From assembly GCF_000420745.1 (NCBI RefSeq), contig NZ_ATVN01000001.1, positions 124,001 to 188,000 on the forward strand: DNA of 64,000 bases, given 5' to 3'. The DNA comes from Pseudorhodobacter ferrugineus DSM 5888 (lineage in GTDB: Bacteria > Pseudomonadota > Alphaproteobacteria > Rhodobacterales > Rhodobacteraceae). The position numbers and the translations under genes were made by a program. The notes under the pieces are model-generated. The model ran no database searches and had not been told where the DNA came from. It saw only the letters and a list, made by a program, of their open reading frames with translations. Shown here piece by piece: positions 42,583 to 52,243 of the stretch (within the stretch, counting starts at the first letter, position 1; each line of letters opens with the position of its first letter).

Positions 42583-43779
42583 ATGACCCACTTTGACGCC
42601 TTGGAAACCCGCAGCGCGGATCAGCGTGAGGCCGATCATCTGGCCGCGCTGACCGCCCAAATCGCCCGCGTGGCAGCCGCCCCAGGTGCCTGCCGCATCA
42701 CCGATTTTACCCCCAAAACCCTGTCTGATCTGGCAAAACTACCCATCCTGCGCAAATCCGATCTGACCACGTGGCAAAAGGATAATCCGCCCTTTGGCGG
42801 CATCCCCACCGCCAATATCCACCACATCTTTCAATCGCCTGGCCCGATCTATGAACCGGGCGGCACCAGCCCTGATTGGTGGCGCATGGGCCGTTTCCTG
42901 CACGCCTGCGGCATTGGCCCAACCGATATCGTGCAAAACTGCTTTGGCTATCACCTCACCCCCGCAGGCATGATCTTCGAATCTGGTGCGCGGGCGGTTG
43001 GCGCAAAGGTCATCCCCGCAGGCACGGGCCAAACCGACCTTCAGGTCCGCGCCGCTGTGGATATCGGCACAACCGCCTATGCAGGCACGCCCGATTTTCT
43101 GAAAATTATCCTCGACCGCGCCGATGCCATGGGCGAACGCCTGCGCATCACCCGCGCGGCAGTGGGCGGCGGGGCGCTTTTCCCTAGCTTGCGCAAAGAA
43201 TACACCGATCGCGGTATCCAAACCCTGCAATGCTATGCCACCGCCGACCTTGGCAATATCGCCTACGAATCCGCCGCGATGGAGGGGATGATTATCGACG
43301 AAAACGTCATCGTCGAAATCGTCCGCCCCGGCACAGGCGACCCCGTGGCATTGGGCGAGGTGGGTGAGGTTATCGTGACCACCCTCAACCCCGATTACCC
43401 GCTGATCCGCTTTGCCACGGGTGATCTGTCGGCAATGATGGACGGGCAATCGCCGTGTGGCCGCACCAACGCCCGCATCAAGGGCTGGATGGGCCGCGCC
43501 GATCAGACGACGAAAATCAAAGGCATGTTCGTGCGCCCTGAACAGGTAGCAGCCTTTGTGGCCAGTCATCCAGAAGTCACCCGCGCCCGCGTTATTGCCA
43601 CTCGCAACGGCGAAATGGATGCGATGACCGTGCAGATTGAGACCCGCGCCACAAACACCGGCCTGTATGAACCCACCGTGCTGGAAACCCTGAAACTGCG
43701 CGGCACAATCGAACTTGTCCCCCCCGGGTCCTTGCCCAACGACGGCAAGGTTATCGACGATCAGCGCAAGTATGATTAG
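42583..43779 (+). CDS. PaaK-like phenylacetate-CoA ligase family protein with degenerate P-loop
   Basis: 398 residues; the ATG at 42583 has AAGGAT 8 bp upstream, while an ATG at 42568 would overlap the previous stop. PaaK landmarks are the N-terminal LETRSADQREAD, LPILRKSDL, then YAGTPDFLKIIL, LQCYATADLG and the ATPase-side RFATGDLSAMM plus the C-terminal KIKGMFVRPEQV. The usual SSGTTG phosphate loop is replaced by QSPGPIYEPGGTSPDW, so adenylation activity is doubtful. Genes like this often close such ABC clusters. Role uncertain. Confidence 0.8.
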   Translation: MTHFDALETRSADQREADHLAALTAQIARVAAAPGACRITDFTPKTLSDLAKLPILRKSDLTTWQKDNPPFGGIPTANIHHIFQSPGPIYEPGGTSPDWWRMGRFLHACGIGPTDIVQNCFGYHLTPAGMIFESGARAVGAKVIPAGTGQTDLQVRAAVDIGTTAYAGTPDFLKIILDRADAMGERLRITRAAVGGGALFPSLRKEYTDRGIQTLQCYATADLGNIAYESAAMEGMIIDENVIVEIVRPGTGDPVALGEVGEVIVTTLNPDYPLIRFATGDLSAMMDGQSPCGRTNARIKGWMGRADQTTKIKGMFVRPEQVAAFVASHPEVTRARVIATRNGEMDAMTVQIETRATNTGLYEPTVLETLKLRGTIELVPPGSLPNDGKVIDDQRKYD

Positions 43780-43888
43780 GGCGTTTTGCGCCCGAACCCC
43801 AAGGGAATTGCAACGCTGCACAATAAATCCTCGCCCAAGCGCGCGGGGGTTCTTGTTCTGCCGCGCGGCTAGGCCTACATCATGACCT

Positions 43889-44713
43889 ATGCGCAAATTC
43901 ATCCCATTCCTTAAAAAACCGCCCTTCGTCCCCGTAATCCGCCTGTCCGGCAGCATCGGTGGTGGCAGTCGTTTCAGCCCCGCGCTGAATGATGCCGCCT
44001 TGGCCCCCCAAATCGAACGCGCCTTTGCGCGCGGCAAACCTGCCGCCGTGGCCTTGGTCATCAACTCGCCCGGTGGGTCTGCGGTGCAATCCAGCCTGAT
44101 CGCCGCGCGCATCCGGCGTCTGGCAGATGAGAAAAACATCCCCGTCCACGCCTTTGTCGAAGATGTGGCCGCATCGGGTGGCTATTGGCTGGCCTGCGCT
44201 GCCGATAATATCTGGGTCGATGACAGCTCAATGGTCGGGTCGATCGGGGTTATATTCGCCAGCTTTGGTTTCCCCGATCTGATGGCGAAACATGGCGTTG
44301 AACGGCGGGTCCATACCGCAGGCACGTCGAAATCGCTGGCCGACCCGTTCTTGCCCGAAAAACCCGCCGATGTCGCGCGGCTCAAGGCGCTGCAAGAACC
44401 GATCCACGCGGCCTTTATCGCCCATGTCAAACGCCGCCGCGGGCAGCGCCTGTCCACCACAACCGATCTGTTCAACGCTGATATCTGGGTGGGGCAGGGG
44501 GCAGTTGACCTCGGGCTTGCCGATGGCGTGGCGCATCTCGTGCCGAAACTGAAATCGCTCTACGGTGACAAGGTGGCTTTGCAGGTCATCGGTGAACGCA
44601 AATCCTTTCTGCAACGCTTTGGCCTGAACGCGGGCAATTTCGGCGCATCCGTCGCCGCAGGGGCGCTGTCCGAGGCCGAAGATCGCGCGCTGCTGTCGCG
44701 CTACGGGTTATAA
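43889..44713 (+). CDS. S49 family serine peptidase (SppA-like)
   Basis: 274 residues with a single SppA core. LVINSPGGSAVQS forms the oxyanion region, Ser96 lies in AASGGYWLA, and Lys148 in AGTSKSL completes the Ser-Lys dyad. There is no clear membrane helix or signal, only a short hydrophobic N-terminus. Such enzymes degrade signal peptides or membrane protein fragments. A small zinc-ribbon membrane gene follows 2 bp later. Confidence 0.9.
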   Translation: MRKFIPFLKKPPFVPVIRLSGSIGGGSRFSPALNDAALAPQIERAFARGKPAAVALVINSPGGSAVQSSLIAARIRRLADEKNIPVHAFVEDVAASGGYWLACAADNIWVDDSSMVGSIGVIFASFGFPDLMAKHGVERRVHTAGTSKSLADPFLPEKPADVARLKALQEPIHAAFIAHVKRRRGQRLSTTTDLFNADIWVGQGAVDLGLADGVAHLVPKLKSLYGDKVALQVIGERKSFLQRFGLNAGNFGASVAAGALSEAEDRALLSRYGL

Positions 44714-44715
44714 TC

Positions 44716-44916
44716 GTGGTCAAAGTCGTCTCCTTATTCCTCGTCGTCGTCTTGGTCCTTGCCATGTTTGGCAAGCTGGGCTGGCTGGGCAGCCTTGCTC
44801 CCAAAAGCATCCGTCGCGGCGGCAAATCCAAGCCCGCGCTATGCATAAAATGTGGCCGCCATGTCATTGGCAGCCAAGGTTGCGATTGCGACCAAAAAAC
44901 GAATAACAAAGGATAG
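44716..44916 (+). CDS. Small membrane protein with zinc-ribbon-like tail
   Basis: 66 residues from a GTG 2 bp after the peptidase stop. One membrane helix (residues 4-18, VVSLFLVVVLVLAMF) is followed by a basic stretch and CIKCGRHVIGSQGCDC, a CxxC...CxC set able to bind zinc. The pattern resembles short uncharacterised Rhodobacteraceae proteins. It probably shares an operon with the S49 peptidase and the antiporter. Confidence 0.75.
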   Translation: MVKVVSLFLVVVLVLAMFGKLGWLGSLAPKSIRRGGKSKPALCIKCGRHVIGSQGCDCDQKTNNKG

Positions 44917-44924
44917 TTCTGCCA

Positions 44925-45875
44925 ATGCTGATGGATCTGGTTTATGTGGCCATTGGCCTTGTGCTGCTGGTGCTTGCAGGCGATGCCTTGGTGCGTGGGT
45001 CGGTCAACCTTGCCCTGCGACTTGGCATTCCGCCCCTGATCGTCGGCCTGACCGTGGTGGCGTTCGGCACCTCAGCCCCTGAACTTCTGGTATCGGTCAA
45101 GGCTATTTTGGACAATGCGCCCGGCATCGCATTAGGCAATGTCGTCGGGTCCAACATCGCCAATATATTACTGGTCCTTGGCATTCCGGCCATCATTTCC
45201 ACCATCCATTCCAGCACCTTGGGCGTATCGCGCGGGTTTATCACCATGCTGGCCGCCACAGCCCTGTTCATCGGGCTGTGTTTCTTGGGGCCAATCACAT
45301 GGTGGCACGCGGGTATCCTTTTGGTTGGCCTGACGTTGATGATCGCCGATAACATCCACAGCGCGCGCCAACACCGCAACGCCGCCAAACACGTTGAGGA
45401 GGAAGAGCTGGAAGGCGCAGACCCTTCGGCCCCGTGGTGGAAAATCATCGGTTTTCTGGTTGTTGGCATCATCGGCCTGCCGCTGGGTGCCGGTTTTCTG
45501 GTCGATGGCGCATCCAACATCGCCCGCACCTACGGTATTTCCGAAACCGTGATCGGGTTGACGCTGGTGGCGGTGGGCACATCGCTGCCCGAACTGGCCA
45601 CATCCGTGATCGCGGCGTTCAAGAAACAAGCCGATGTGGCGATGGGCAATGTGATCGGGTCCAACGTGTTCAACCTTTTGGGCATCATCGGCGTGGCGGG
45701 CTTTGTTGGCCCCATCCCCGTGCCTGACAGCATGCTGCAGTCCGACCTGTGGGTCATGGCGGCAGCCTCGCTCTTGCTGATCCCGTTCATCCTCATGCGG
45801 TTCAACATCACGCGCACCGTTGGACTTGTGTTTGTGGCGGCCTATGTTGGGTATACTATATCATTGGTGGCTTAA
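44925..45875 (+). CDS. Calcium/sodium antiporter family protein (YrbG-like)
   Basis: 316 residues with about ten membrane segments and two CaCA alpha-repeats. They are FGTSAPELLVSVKAIL...GNVVGSNIANIL (about 45-85) and VGTSLPELATSVIAAF...GNVIGSNVFNLL (about 215-260). A charged loop (HVEEEELEGADP) links the halves. It should exchange Na+ or H+ for Ca2+. A second family member is encoded at 52244-53161. It is followed 3 bp later by an SDR gene. Confidence 0.92.
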   Translation: MLMDLVYVAIGLVLLVLAGDALVRGSVNLALRLGIPPLIVGLTVVAFGTSAPELLVSVKAILDNAPGIALGNVVGSNIANILLVLGIPAIISTIHSSTLGVSRGFITMLAATALFIGLCFLGPITWWHAGILLVGLTLMIADNIHSARQHRNAAKHVEEEELEGADPSAPWWKIIGFLVVGIIGLPLGAGFLVDGASNIARTYGISETVIGLTLVAVGTSLPELATSVIAAFKKQADVAMGNVIGSNVFNLLGIIGVAGFVGPIPVPDSMLQSDLWVMAAASLLLIPFILMRFNITRTVGLVFVAAYVGYTISLVA

Positions 45876-45878
45876 AAC

Positions 45879-46658
45879 ATGGCACGAGCACTCATCACAG
45901 GAGCAGGGCGCCGCTTGGGCCGCGCGATGGCGCTCTATCTGGCAGGGCGCGGGCATGACATCGCTGTCCATTACGCCACCTCGGCCGATGACGCGCAAAC
46001 GCTGGTGGCTGAAATCACCGCAATGGGCCGCCGCGCTGTGGCCCTTCAGGCCGACTTGCTGGACGATGCGCAAACCGAAACCCTTGTTGGCCGCGCGACA
46101 CAGGCCCTAGGCGGCCCGCTCACCGTCTTGGTCAACAATGCCTCGATCTTTGAATACGACACCATCCACAGCGCCACCCGCAGCAGCTGGGACCGCCACA
46201 TCGGCTCCAACCTGCGCGCGCCCTTTGTCCTGACCCAATCCTTCGCCGCGCAGGCCCTACCCGCCACCACTGACAGCACGGGCGAACCCCTCGCCCCCTC
46301 GCTCATCGTCAATATGCTCGACCAGCGTGTCCGCAAACTGACGCCTGAATTCATGACCTACACGCTGGCCAAAATGGGACTCTGGGCGCTGACCCAAACC
46401 ACCGCGCAGGCCCTTGCCCCGGCCATCCGCGTCAACGCCATCGGCCCCGGTCCCACAATGCAAGGCGCGCGCCAAACCGAACAACACTTCTCGACCCAGC
46501 GCGCCAACACCATCCTGCAACGCGGCGTAAACCCGTCCGATATAACGGCAGCACTTGGTTATTTCCTTGATGCGCCTGCCGTCACGGGTCAACTTCTCTG
46601 CGTTGATGGCGGCCAACATCTCGGCTGGAAAACCGCCGATGTCCTTGGGGTAGAGTAG
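45879..46658 (+). CDS. SDR family oxidoreductase, pteridine-reductase/FolM-like
   Basis: 259 residues. The cofactor motif is ITGAGRRLGRAMA, with Arg-Arg as in NADPH-dependent FolM/PTR1-like enzymes. Also present are LVNNASIFEYD, MLDQRVRKLTPEFMTYTLAK with the catalytic Y-x-x-x-K, and INAIGPGPTMQ-like cofactor loop (VNAIGPGPT). Members reduce pterins or serve as alternative dihydrofolate reductases. It stands upstream of uvrC with a 286-bp gap. Confidence 0.85.
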   Translation: MARALITGAGRRLGRAMALYLAGRGHDIAVHYATSADDAQTLVAEITAMGRRAVALQADLLDDAQTETLVGRATQALGGPLTVLVNNASIFEYDTIHSATRSSWDRHIGSNLRAPFVLTQSFAAQALPATTDSTGEPLAPSLIVNMLDQRVRKLTPEFMTYTLAKMGLWALTQTTAQALAPAIRVNAIGPGPTMQGARQTEQHFSTQRANTILQRGVNPSDITAALGYFLDAPAVTGQLLCVDGGQHLGWKTADVLGVE

Positions 46659-46794
46659 GTTTCCAGCCTCACCCTGCGACAAGTTGTGCACCGCGCGCGA
46701 TTTCGTTACCAAACCGTTACGTTTTCTTGTGTCTTTTCAACTGTTTGACAAGAGTATAATTAATTACCCATAAAAAACAAATACTTAATAAATC

Positions 46795-46880
46795 GCCTAA
46801 AAATTAGGCAATCACGTGAACCCTGCTAAAAACAAGGGAAAAACCATGGCGCCCGATTATTCCTAACAGACTTATCCACA
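46795..46880. promoter_or_regulatory. A/T-rich leader with inverted repeat and one DnaA-box-like sequence
   Basis: The uvrC upstream region contains GCCTAA-AAA-TTAGGC at 46795-46809 and TTATCCACA, a perfect DnaA box, at 46872-46880, after a stretch of A/T-rich sequence from 46739. This could regulate uvrC, but a single box does not indicate an origin. Confidence 0.35.
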
Positions 46881-46944
46881 GAAAGCGGGGATAGGTTTTC
46901 TCTTGCTCCCACCCGTGCTTCATTGCAGCACCTACAGGGAATCG

Positions 46945-48834
46945 ATGAATGTCAAAGAAAGGTTTGACGTGACCGCAGCCAACAGCGCCCCACCGACAGG
47001 CCACGCAGTTATTCAGGCGTACCTCAAAACGCTTGATGGCTCGCCGGGCGTCTACCGGATGCTGAATGCCGCCAGCGAAGTGCTGTATGTCGGCAAGGCC
47101 CGCGCGTTGCGCAACCGCGTGTCCAACTACGCCCGCCCCTCGGGTCATTCGGGCCGCATCGCGCGGATGATATCCGAAACCGCGTCGATGATGTTCCTGA
47201 CCACGCGCACGGAAACCGAGGCGCTGCTGCTGGAACAAAACCTCATCAAGCAACTTAAACCGCGCTACAACGTGCTGCTGCGTGACGATAAATCCTTCCC
47301 CAATATCCTGATCCCAACCGATCACGACTTTCCCATGATCAAGAAACACCGCGGCAAACGCTCGGAAAAAGGCCATTACTTCGGCCCCTTCGCGTCGGCG
47401 GGCGCAGTGAACCGCACCCTTAACCAGCTTCAGCGCGTGTTCCTTTTGCGCAATTGCACCGATGCCATGTTTTCCGGTCGCACCCGCCCCTGCCTGCAAT
47501 ATCAAATCAAACGCTGCGCCGGCCCTTGTGTCGGCAAGGTCAGCCAAGCCGATTACGCCAACCTCGTCGCTGACTCTAAGCGCTTCCTCGATGGCAAAAC
47601 TACCGATGTACAGGCCAACCTTGCCACCGAAATGGCTCGCGCCTCGGATGATATGGAATTTGAACGCGCCGCGGCCTTGCGTGATCGCATCAAGGCACTC
47701 ACTCAAGTGCAATCGGCCCAAGGCATCAATCCGGCATCGGTGGCCGAGGCAGACGTGATCGCCCTGCATATCGAAGGCGGCCAAGCCTGCGTGCAGGTCT
47801 TCTTCATCCGCGCCAACCAATCCTGGGGCAACCGCGATTTCTATCCCCGCATCCCCAATGACGCCGAAATCCCTGAAATCATGGAGGCCTTCGTCACGCA
47901 ATTCTACGACGACAAGGAACCCCCACGCCTCCTCCTCCTCTCGCATCCCGTCGATAACGAAGATCTGGTCACGCAGGCGCTATCTGACCGCGCAGGCCGC
48001 AAGGTGGAAATCACCATCCCCCAACGTGGCGAAAAGGCCGAACTGGTCGAAAACGCCGCCCGCAATGCCCGCGAAAGCCTCGCGCGCAAAATGTCCGAAT
48101 CCGCCACGCAAAACAAACTTCTGTCAGGTCTGGCCGAAGCGTTTGATCTCGACGCCCCCCCCAAACGGATCGAGGTGTACGACAACTCGCATATTCAGGG
48201 CACCAACGCCGTGGGCGGCATGATCGTGGCGGGCCCGGACGGGTTCCTAAAATCCCAATACCGCAAATTCAACATCAAATCGGCCGCAGGTGCCAATTCT
48301 GACGACTTTGGCATGATGAAAGAGGTGCTGACCCGCCGCTTTGAACGCCTGTTGAAAGAAGACCCCGAACGCACGTCTGAGGCTTGGCCCGACCTCTTGC
48401 TGATCGACGGCGGGGCAGGGCAGGTGTCTGCGGTGGAAAGCATCATGCTTGATCTGGGCGTCGATGATATCGCCATGATCGGCGTCGCCAAAGGCGTCGA
48501 TCGCGACCACGGCAAAGAAGAATTTCACCGCACTGGCCAACGCCCCTTTGCCCTGCGGATGAACGACCCTGTCCTTTATTTCGTGCAACGCCTGCGCGAT
48601 GAGGCCCACCGCTGGGCCATCGGCGCCCATCGCGCCAAACGCGCCAAAGCGGTCAGCGCCACGCCTCTTGATGATATCCCCGGCGTCGGTGCGGCTCGCA
48701 AACGCGCCCTTCTGGCCCATTTCGGCTCGGCCAAGGCCGTCAGCCGCGCCGCCATCCCCGACCTAATGGCCGTGGGCGGCATTTCTGAACCCCTCGCCCA
48801 AAAGATCAGCGATTTTTTCAACGCCAAGGGCTAG
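46945..48834 (+). CDS. uvrC: Excinuclease ABC subunit C
   Basis: 629 residues; the ATG at 46945 is used (MNVKERFDV), and a frame upstream is open without family support. The GIY-YIG nuclease occupies about 30-110 ([21 protein letters not shown]). A UVR motif lies near 215-245 ([16 protein letters not shown]). The second, RNase H-like nuclease has [19 protein letters not shown] and [13 protein letters not shown]-terminal helix-hairpin-helix is [14 protein letters not shown]. It makes the two incisions in nucleotide excision repair. pgsA, often next to uvrC, is not downstream. Confidence 0.97.
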   Translation: MNVKERFDVTAANSAPPTGHAVIQAYLKTLDGSPGVYRMLNAASEVLYVGKARALRNRVSNYARPSGHSGRIARMISETASMMFLTTRTETEALLLEQNLIKQLKPRYNVLLRDDKSFPNILIPTDHDFPMIKKHRGKRSEKGHYFGPFASAGAVNRTLNQLQRVFLLRNCTDAMFSGRTRPCLQYQIKRCAGPCVGKVSQADYANLVADSKRFLDGKTTDVQANLATEMARASDDMEFERAAALRDRIKALTQVQSAQGINPASVAEADVIALHIEGGQACVQVFFIRANQSWGNRDFYPRIPNDAEIPEIMEAFVTQFYDDKEPPRLLLLSHPVDNEDLVTQALSDRAGRKVEITIPQRGEKAELVENAARNARESLARKMSESATQNKLLSGLAEAFDLDAPPKRIEVYDNSHIQGTNAVGGMIVAGPDGFLKSQYRKFNIKSAAGANSDDFGMMKEVLTRRFERLLKEDPERTSEAWPDLLLIDGGAGQVSAVESIMLDLGVDDIAMIGVAKGVDRDHGKEEFHRTGQRPFALRMNDPVLYFVQRLRDEAHRWAIGAHRAKRAKAVSATPLDDIPGVGAARKRALLAHFGSAKAVSRAAIPDLMAVGGISEPLAQKISDFFNAKG

Positions 48835-48921
48835 GCGTGTGCTCACGCGCACCAGCAAACTGAAGCCAACGCACATCTTACGCCAAGACCGAAACCTATA
48901 GCTAAAATTTATCTAAAATCC

Positions 48922-48985
48922 GCTTTCTTTTCGATCTAAATATCCCGGGGTGAATGCGCCAAAGGCGCAGGGGGGCAGCGCCCCC
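48922..48985 (-). repeat. Intergenic hairpin element, copy C (with an extra hairpin)
   Basis: The diverged block CGCTTTCTTTTCG...AAATATCCC is followed by an inserted TGCGCC-AAA-GGCGCA hairpin (48955-48969) and the terminal GGGGGC-AGC-GCCCCC (48971-48985). It lies in the gap between uvrC and the asparaginase gene, oriented as a 3' end for the minus strand. Confidence 0.7.
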
Positions 48986-49079
48986 AAAACATTCAACGAC
49001 AAACCCGAAAACTCCTCAACAAAGCCCCAAGCTTGCCGTGATGCTGACATGAATCCCCGTCATACAGATCCCAGTAGCG

Positions 49080-49200
49080 ATTAATGTTGGCTTCGGTGGT
49101 TCGGACTTATTGCCCCCACCCAGACCGGATCACCGGGGTCAGCCCGCTACACCTAAAAGAACGCCGCCAGAACCGGGTAAGGGGCTGGCGGCGTTTCTTC
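49080..49200. ncRNA. Possible small RNA or structured 3' region ending in a terminator
   Basis: Between repeat copy C and the asparaginase stop lies a stretch without an ORF but with several hairpins (GGTGG...CCACC near 49094-49118, CGGG...CCCG near 49135-49146). The terminator described at 49160 follows. It could be an unannotated small RNA or only the shared 3' region of the two flanking genes. Confidence 0.25.
49160..49200. terminator. Bidirectional rho-independent terminator
   Basis: A perfect 11-bp stem, AACGCCGCCAG with CTGGCGGCGTT, around a 14-nt loop. T-rich tracts follow on both strands. Placed between convergent uvrC and asparaginase. Confidence 0.88.
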
Positions 49201-49226
49201 ATGTCAAAGGGCGACCAAGCCCCAGC

Positions 49227-50216
49227 TCACGCAAACCCGTCAGCCACCCGCAGGGTGCCGGTTTCAAACCCGCGCCGACTGCGTTCAATGGTGTTCAGGT
49301 ATTTGCGCGTGGCCGGATGGTCGGCCTCCAACACGCCCAACTTGACCAACAAGGCGCAAATCGCAAGCTCGGCCCCCCGCGTGCCGCCATCCGTAACCTT
49401 CAACGCAATGCCCTTTTTCAACTCGGGGATAATCGCGATAAACACCGCTTCGGCGCCGGTTTTGATTGCAACCTTGCCACCCATCGCCCGCATCAACTCT
49501 GTACAGGCGCGCCCCTCACCCGCCACCATGTCCGGATGCGCCATCATCCCGCGTGACAAACGATATGCCGCATCCTGCCGCGCATCCGCACCGTCTTGCG
49601 CCGTGGCAAAATACGCCATCGCCCGGGCCAACCCGTGAACAGATGTCGAATAGTTCGGCGCCGAACAGCCATCGACACCGTATCCGGCGCTCGTCTCGCC
49701 CGTCACCTCTTCAAACGCCGCTTTAACGGCCATCTGCACCGGATGGTCGGCCTCAATATAATCGGCATGCCCACCCATGTGCTTGTTCAGCATCAAAAAA
49801 CCTGCATGCTTGCCCGAACAATTGTTGTGGATCTGGCATGGACTCTCATCGCTTTTGATCAACCGATCCCGCTCCGGCCTGTCCGCAGGCTCTTGGCTGC
49901 CACAGCGCAAATCGGCCTCACCCAGCCCCATATCGGCCAACCACGCGCCAACCGCCTCTCGATGAATCGCAGCCCCATTGTGGCTGGCACACACCAACCC
50001 CAACTGCCGCGGCGTCAAATCCCGCCCCGCGCCGCTCTCCATCAACGGCAAGGCCTGCACCATCTTACAGCTTGACCGCGGGAAAATCACCGCCGCAGGG
50101 TCGCCCCACGCCGCTTCGATCGATCCGTCCGCGCCGCAAATCACCGCATGCCCCATGTGCACGCTTTCCAGCTGCCCACCGCGCCACAGCTCTGCCATTG
50201 CCACTGGTTTTGTCAT
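49227..50216 (-). CDS. L-asparaginase, Rhizobium etli type II/thermolabile family
   Basis: 329 residues from the ATG at 50216, with AAGGA 8 bp upstream; longer frames add unsupported sequence. Family landmarks are ELWRGGQLESVHMGHAV, FPRSSCKMVQALPL, ASHNGAAIH, HNNCSGKHAGF and DGCSAPNYSTSVHGLARA. The SCK and S-x-K-type residues and the CSGKH motif match the zinc/Ser-Lys AnsII class, not the E. coli fold. It hydrolyses asparagine to aspartate and ammonia. Divergent from the IalB-like gene. Confidence 0.9.
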   Translation of the reverse strand: MTKPVAMAELWRGGQLESVHMGHAVICGADGSIEAAWGDPAAVIFPRSSCKMVQALPLMESGAGRDLTPRQLGLVCASHNGAAIHREAVGAWLADMGLGEADLRCGSQEPADRPERDRLIKSDESPCQIHNNCSGKHAGFLMLNKHMGGHADYIEADHPVQMAVKAAFEEVTGETSAGYGVDGCSAPNYSTSVHGLARAMAYFATAQDGADARQDAAYRLSRGMMAHPDMVAGEGRACTELMRAMGGKVAIKTGAEAVFIAIIPELKKGIALKVTDGGTRGAELAICALLVKLGVLEADHPATRKYLNTIERSRRGFETGTLRVADGFA

Positions 50217-50409
50217 TTTCCCCATCCTTTTGCCTGCAATCCACATCAAACATGCGCGATTTTCTGCGCATAGGGCTTTTACGGACTGCCCTTTTTGCGT
50301 TATGCATGAAATATCGAGTTGAAACGACCCGCGCCACAGGAAAAGCTTGGATCTAAGGGCTAAGTGGCTAGGGCACAGAGGCATTAAACAGCTGGAGGCT
50401 GTGAACGAT

Positions 50410-50934
50410 ATGAAATTACGCATCATTGGCGCGCTATTCGGCGCAGCACTTGGACTAGGGGCCTCCGCAGCCTTTGCCCAATCCGAAACCGAATGTGTCT
50501 CGGCCAAAACGGATTGGAGCGTTTGCGTCTGGCAACAACCCAAGGAATGCTGGGGCGTCTCCAAACCCAAGGAAACCGTGAACAGCAAAGACGGCAAGGT
50601 CGTCTCGGCCCGTCGCGGTGACATCTTGATGTTCGTCACCTTCCGCCCCGGTTCGGGTGCCAAGGGCGAAGTATCCTTCACCGGCGGCTACCCCTTCGCC
50701 TCCGGCTCGACCGTCAACGTCAACATCGATGGCAAACAGTTTGAACTCTTCTCCGATGGCGAATGGGCATGGCCAGCAAGCACATCCGATGACGCGGGCC
50801 TACTTGCTGCCATGAAGGCAGGCGGCTCGGCCATCGTTACCGCCCGTTCCGGCCGTGGCACACAAACCAAAGATACCTTCTCGCTTTCCGGCTTTACCGC
50901 CGCGATGGGTGAGGCGGAACAGCGCTGCAAATAA
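50410..50934 (+). CDS. Invasion-associated locus B (IalB) family periplasmic protein
   Basis: 174 residues from the ATG at 50410, with GGAGG 11 bp upstream. Signal peptide is 1-22 ([22 protein letters not shown], cleaved near AQSE). The mature domain has two N-terminal cysteines ([20 protein letters not shown]), [22 protein letters not shown] and a final EQRCK cysteine, as in IalB. Family members are linked to outer surface or stress roles; the exact function is unknown. Confidence 0.85.
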   Translation: MKLRIIGALFGAALGLGASAAFAQSETECVSAKTDWSVCVWQQPKECWGVSKPKETVNSKDGKVVSARRGDILMFVTFRPGSGAKGEVSFTGGYPFASGSTVNVNIDGKQFELFSDGEWAWPASTSDDAGLLAAMKAGGSAIVTARSGRGTQTKDTFSLSGFTAAMGEAEQRCK

Positions 50935-50953
50935 GCCGCTTATCCGAACGCAC

Positions 50954-50989
50954 AACGCCCCCCGCGCAGGTCCGCTGGGGGCGTTTTCT
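50954..50989 (+). terminator. Rho-independent terminator after the IalB-like gene
   Basis: Stem AACGCCCCC with GGGGGCGTT around a 14-nt loop, followed by TTCTTTT. It separates the IalB-like gene from rlmN. Confidence 0.85.
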
Positions 50990-51041
50990 TTTGCCCGAAC
51001 ATCCGCTATACGTCTGCCTTGCCCAACAGGATTCCCGCGCC

Positions 51042-52223
51042 ATGACCGTCACGCCCTCTGCCCCCATCACCCAAGATGTCCACACCATCCCGCGCAAACT
51101 GCCGGACGGGGGCAAGATCAACATCATCGGCCTCACCCGCGATCAGCTGCGCGAGGCGCTTATCGTCGCCGGATGCCCCGAAAAGCAGGCCAAAATGCGC
51201 ATGGGCCAAATCTGGCAATGGGTCTATTTCTTTGGCCTGCGTGATTTCAACGACATGACCAACCTGTCCAAAGATTTCCGCGCGCTTCTGGCCGACAAAT
51301 TCGAACTGGCCCTGCCCGAAGTTGTCACCAAACAAGTCTCGACCGATGGCACCCGTAAATACCTTGTCCGTATTCAGGGCGGGCATGAAGTAGAGGTCGT
51401 CTATATCCCCGAAACCGATCGCGGCACCTTGTGTATTTCTTCGCAGGTCGGCTGCACCCTGACCTGTTCGTTCTGCCACACCGGCACGCAAAAACTGGTG
51501 CGCAACCTGACTCCGGGCGAAATTGTGGGCCAGGTTATGCTCGCCCGCGATGATCTGGATGAATGGCCCGTCAAAGGCGCCTCCAACGCCGACCCCGCCG
51601 CGCGCCTTGTGTCAAACATCGTGCTGATGGGCATGGGTGAACCGCTTTATAATTTTGAAAACGTGCGTGACGCGATGAACATCGTGATGGACGGCGAAGG
51701 CATCGCCCTTGGCCGCCGCCGCATTACCTTGTCCACCTCCGGAGTCGTCCCCGAAATCGCCCGCACCGCACAGGAAATCGGATGCCTTTTGGCCGTCAGC
51801 TTTCACGCCACCACGGATGAGGTGCGCGATACCTTGGTTCCCATCAATAAAAAATGGAACATCGCGACCCTGCTCGATGCCCTGCGCGACTATCCCGGCC
51901 TCACCAATTCCGAACGCATCACCTTTGAATACGTCATGCTCGACGGCGTGAATGACAGCAAAGAAGACGCGCATCGCCTGATCGACCTGCTGCGCGGCAT
52001 CCCCGCCAAGGTGAACCTGATCCCCTTCAACGAATGGCCCGGCGCGCCCTACAAGCGCTCCTCCGGCAACCGCATCCACGCCTTTGCCGACATCATCAAC
52101 GCCGCAGGCTACGCCTCGCCCATCCGCAAACCGCGTGGCGAAGATATCATGGCCGCCTGTGGCCAGCTGAAATCGGCGACGGAAAAGGCCCGCAAATCCC
52201 GCAAAGGGGTGGAGGCGGGGTAA
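51042..52223 (+). CDS. rlmN: 23S rRNA (adenine-2503-C2)-methyltransferase, dual-specificity RlmN
   Basis: 393 residues from the ATG at 51042; the preceding 17 codons have no support. Radical-SAM Cys138-x3-Cys142-x2-Cys145 (CTLTCSFC) binds the 4Fe-4S cluster. LMGMGEPL and [12 protein letters not shown] follow, and the C-terminal [11 protein letters not shown] has the second catalytic cysteine. The catalytic Cys pair and the short N-terminal accessory domain (SxxSKDF region) identify RlmN. It also modifies tRNA in other bacteria. Confidence 0.96.
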   Translation: MTVTPSAPITQDVHTIPRKLPDGGKINIIGLTRDQLREALIVAGCPEKQAKMRMGQIWQWVYFFGLRDFNDMTNLSKDFRALLADKFELALPEVVTKQVSTDGTRKYLVRIQGGHEVEVVYIPETDRGTLCISSQVGCTLTCSFCHTGTQKLVRNLTPGEIVGQVMLARDDLDEWPVKGASNADPAARLVSNIVLMGMGEPLYNFENVRDAMNIVMDGEGIALGRRRITLSTSGVVPEIARTAQEIGCLLAVSFHATTDEVRDTLVPINKKWNIATLLDALRDYPGLTNSERITFEYVMLDGVNDSKEDAHRLIDLLRGIPAKVNLIPFNEWPGAPYKRSSGNRIHAFADIINAAGYASPIRKPRGEDIMAACGQLKSATEKARKSRKGVEAG

Positions 52224-52243
52224 CCGCCCCCACGCCTGTGCGG

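Noticed and set aside
43779-43793. GGGCG-TTTTG-CGCCC hairpin after the PaaK-like stop as terminator
   Set aside because: Short stem and no T-tract; too weak to call.
46745-46760. TTGACA and TATAAT near uvrC as a promoter
   Set aside because: They are separated by only 4 bp, far from the required 16-18 bp.
46872-46880. DnaA box suggesting a replication origin
   Set aside because: Only one TTATCCACA is present and no dnaA/hemE/parAB genes are nearby; kept only as a possible regulatory site.
49080-49160. tRNA-like 3' end near GGTTCGGAC...CACCCA
   Set aside because: No acceptor, anticodon or D-arm could be paired with it.
50272-50296. AGGGC...GCCCTTTTT as a terminator or attenuator upstream of the IalB-like gene
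   Set aside because: Only a five-pair stem in the promoter region; could be chance.
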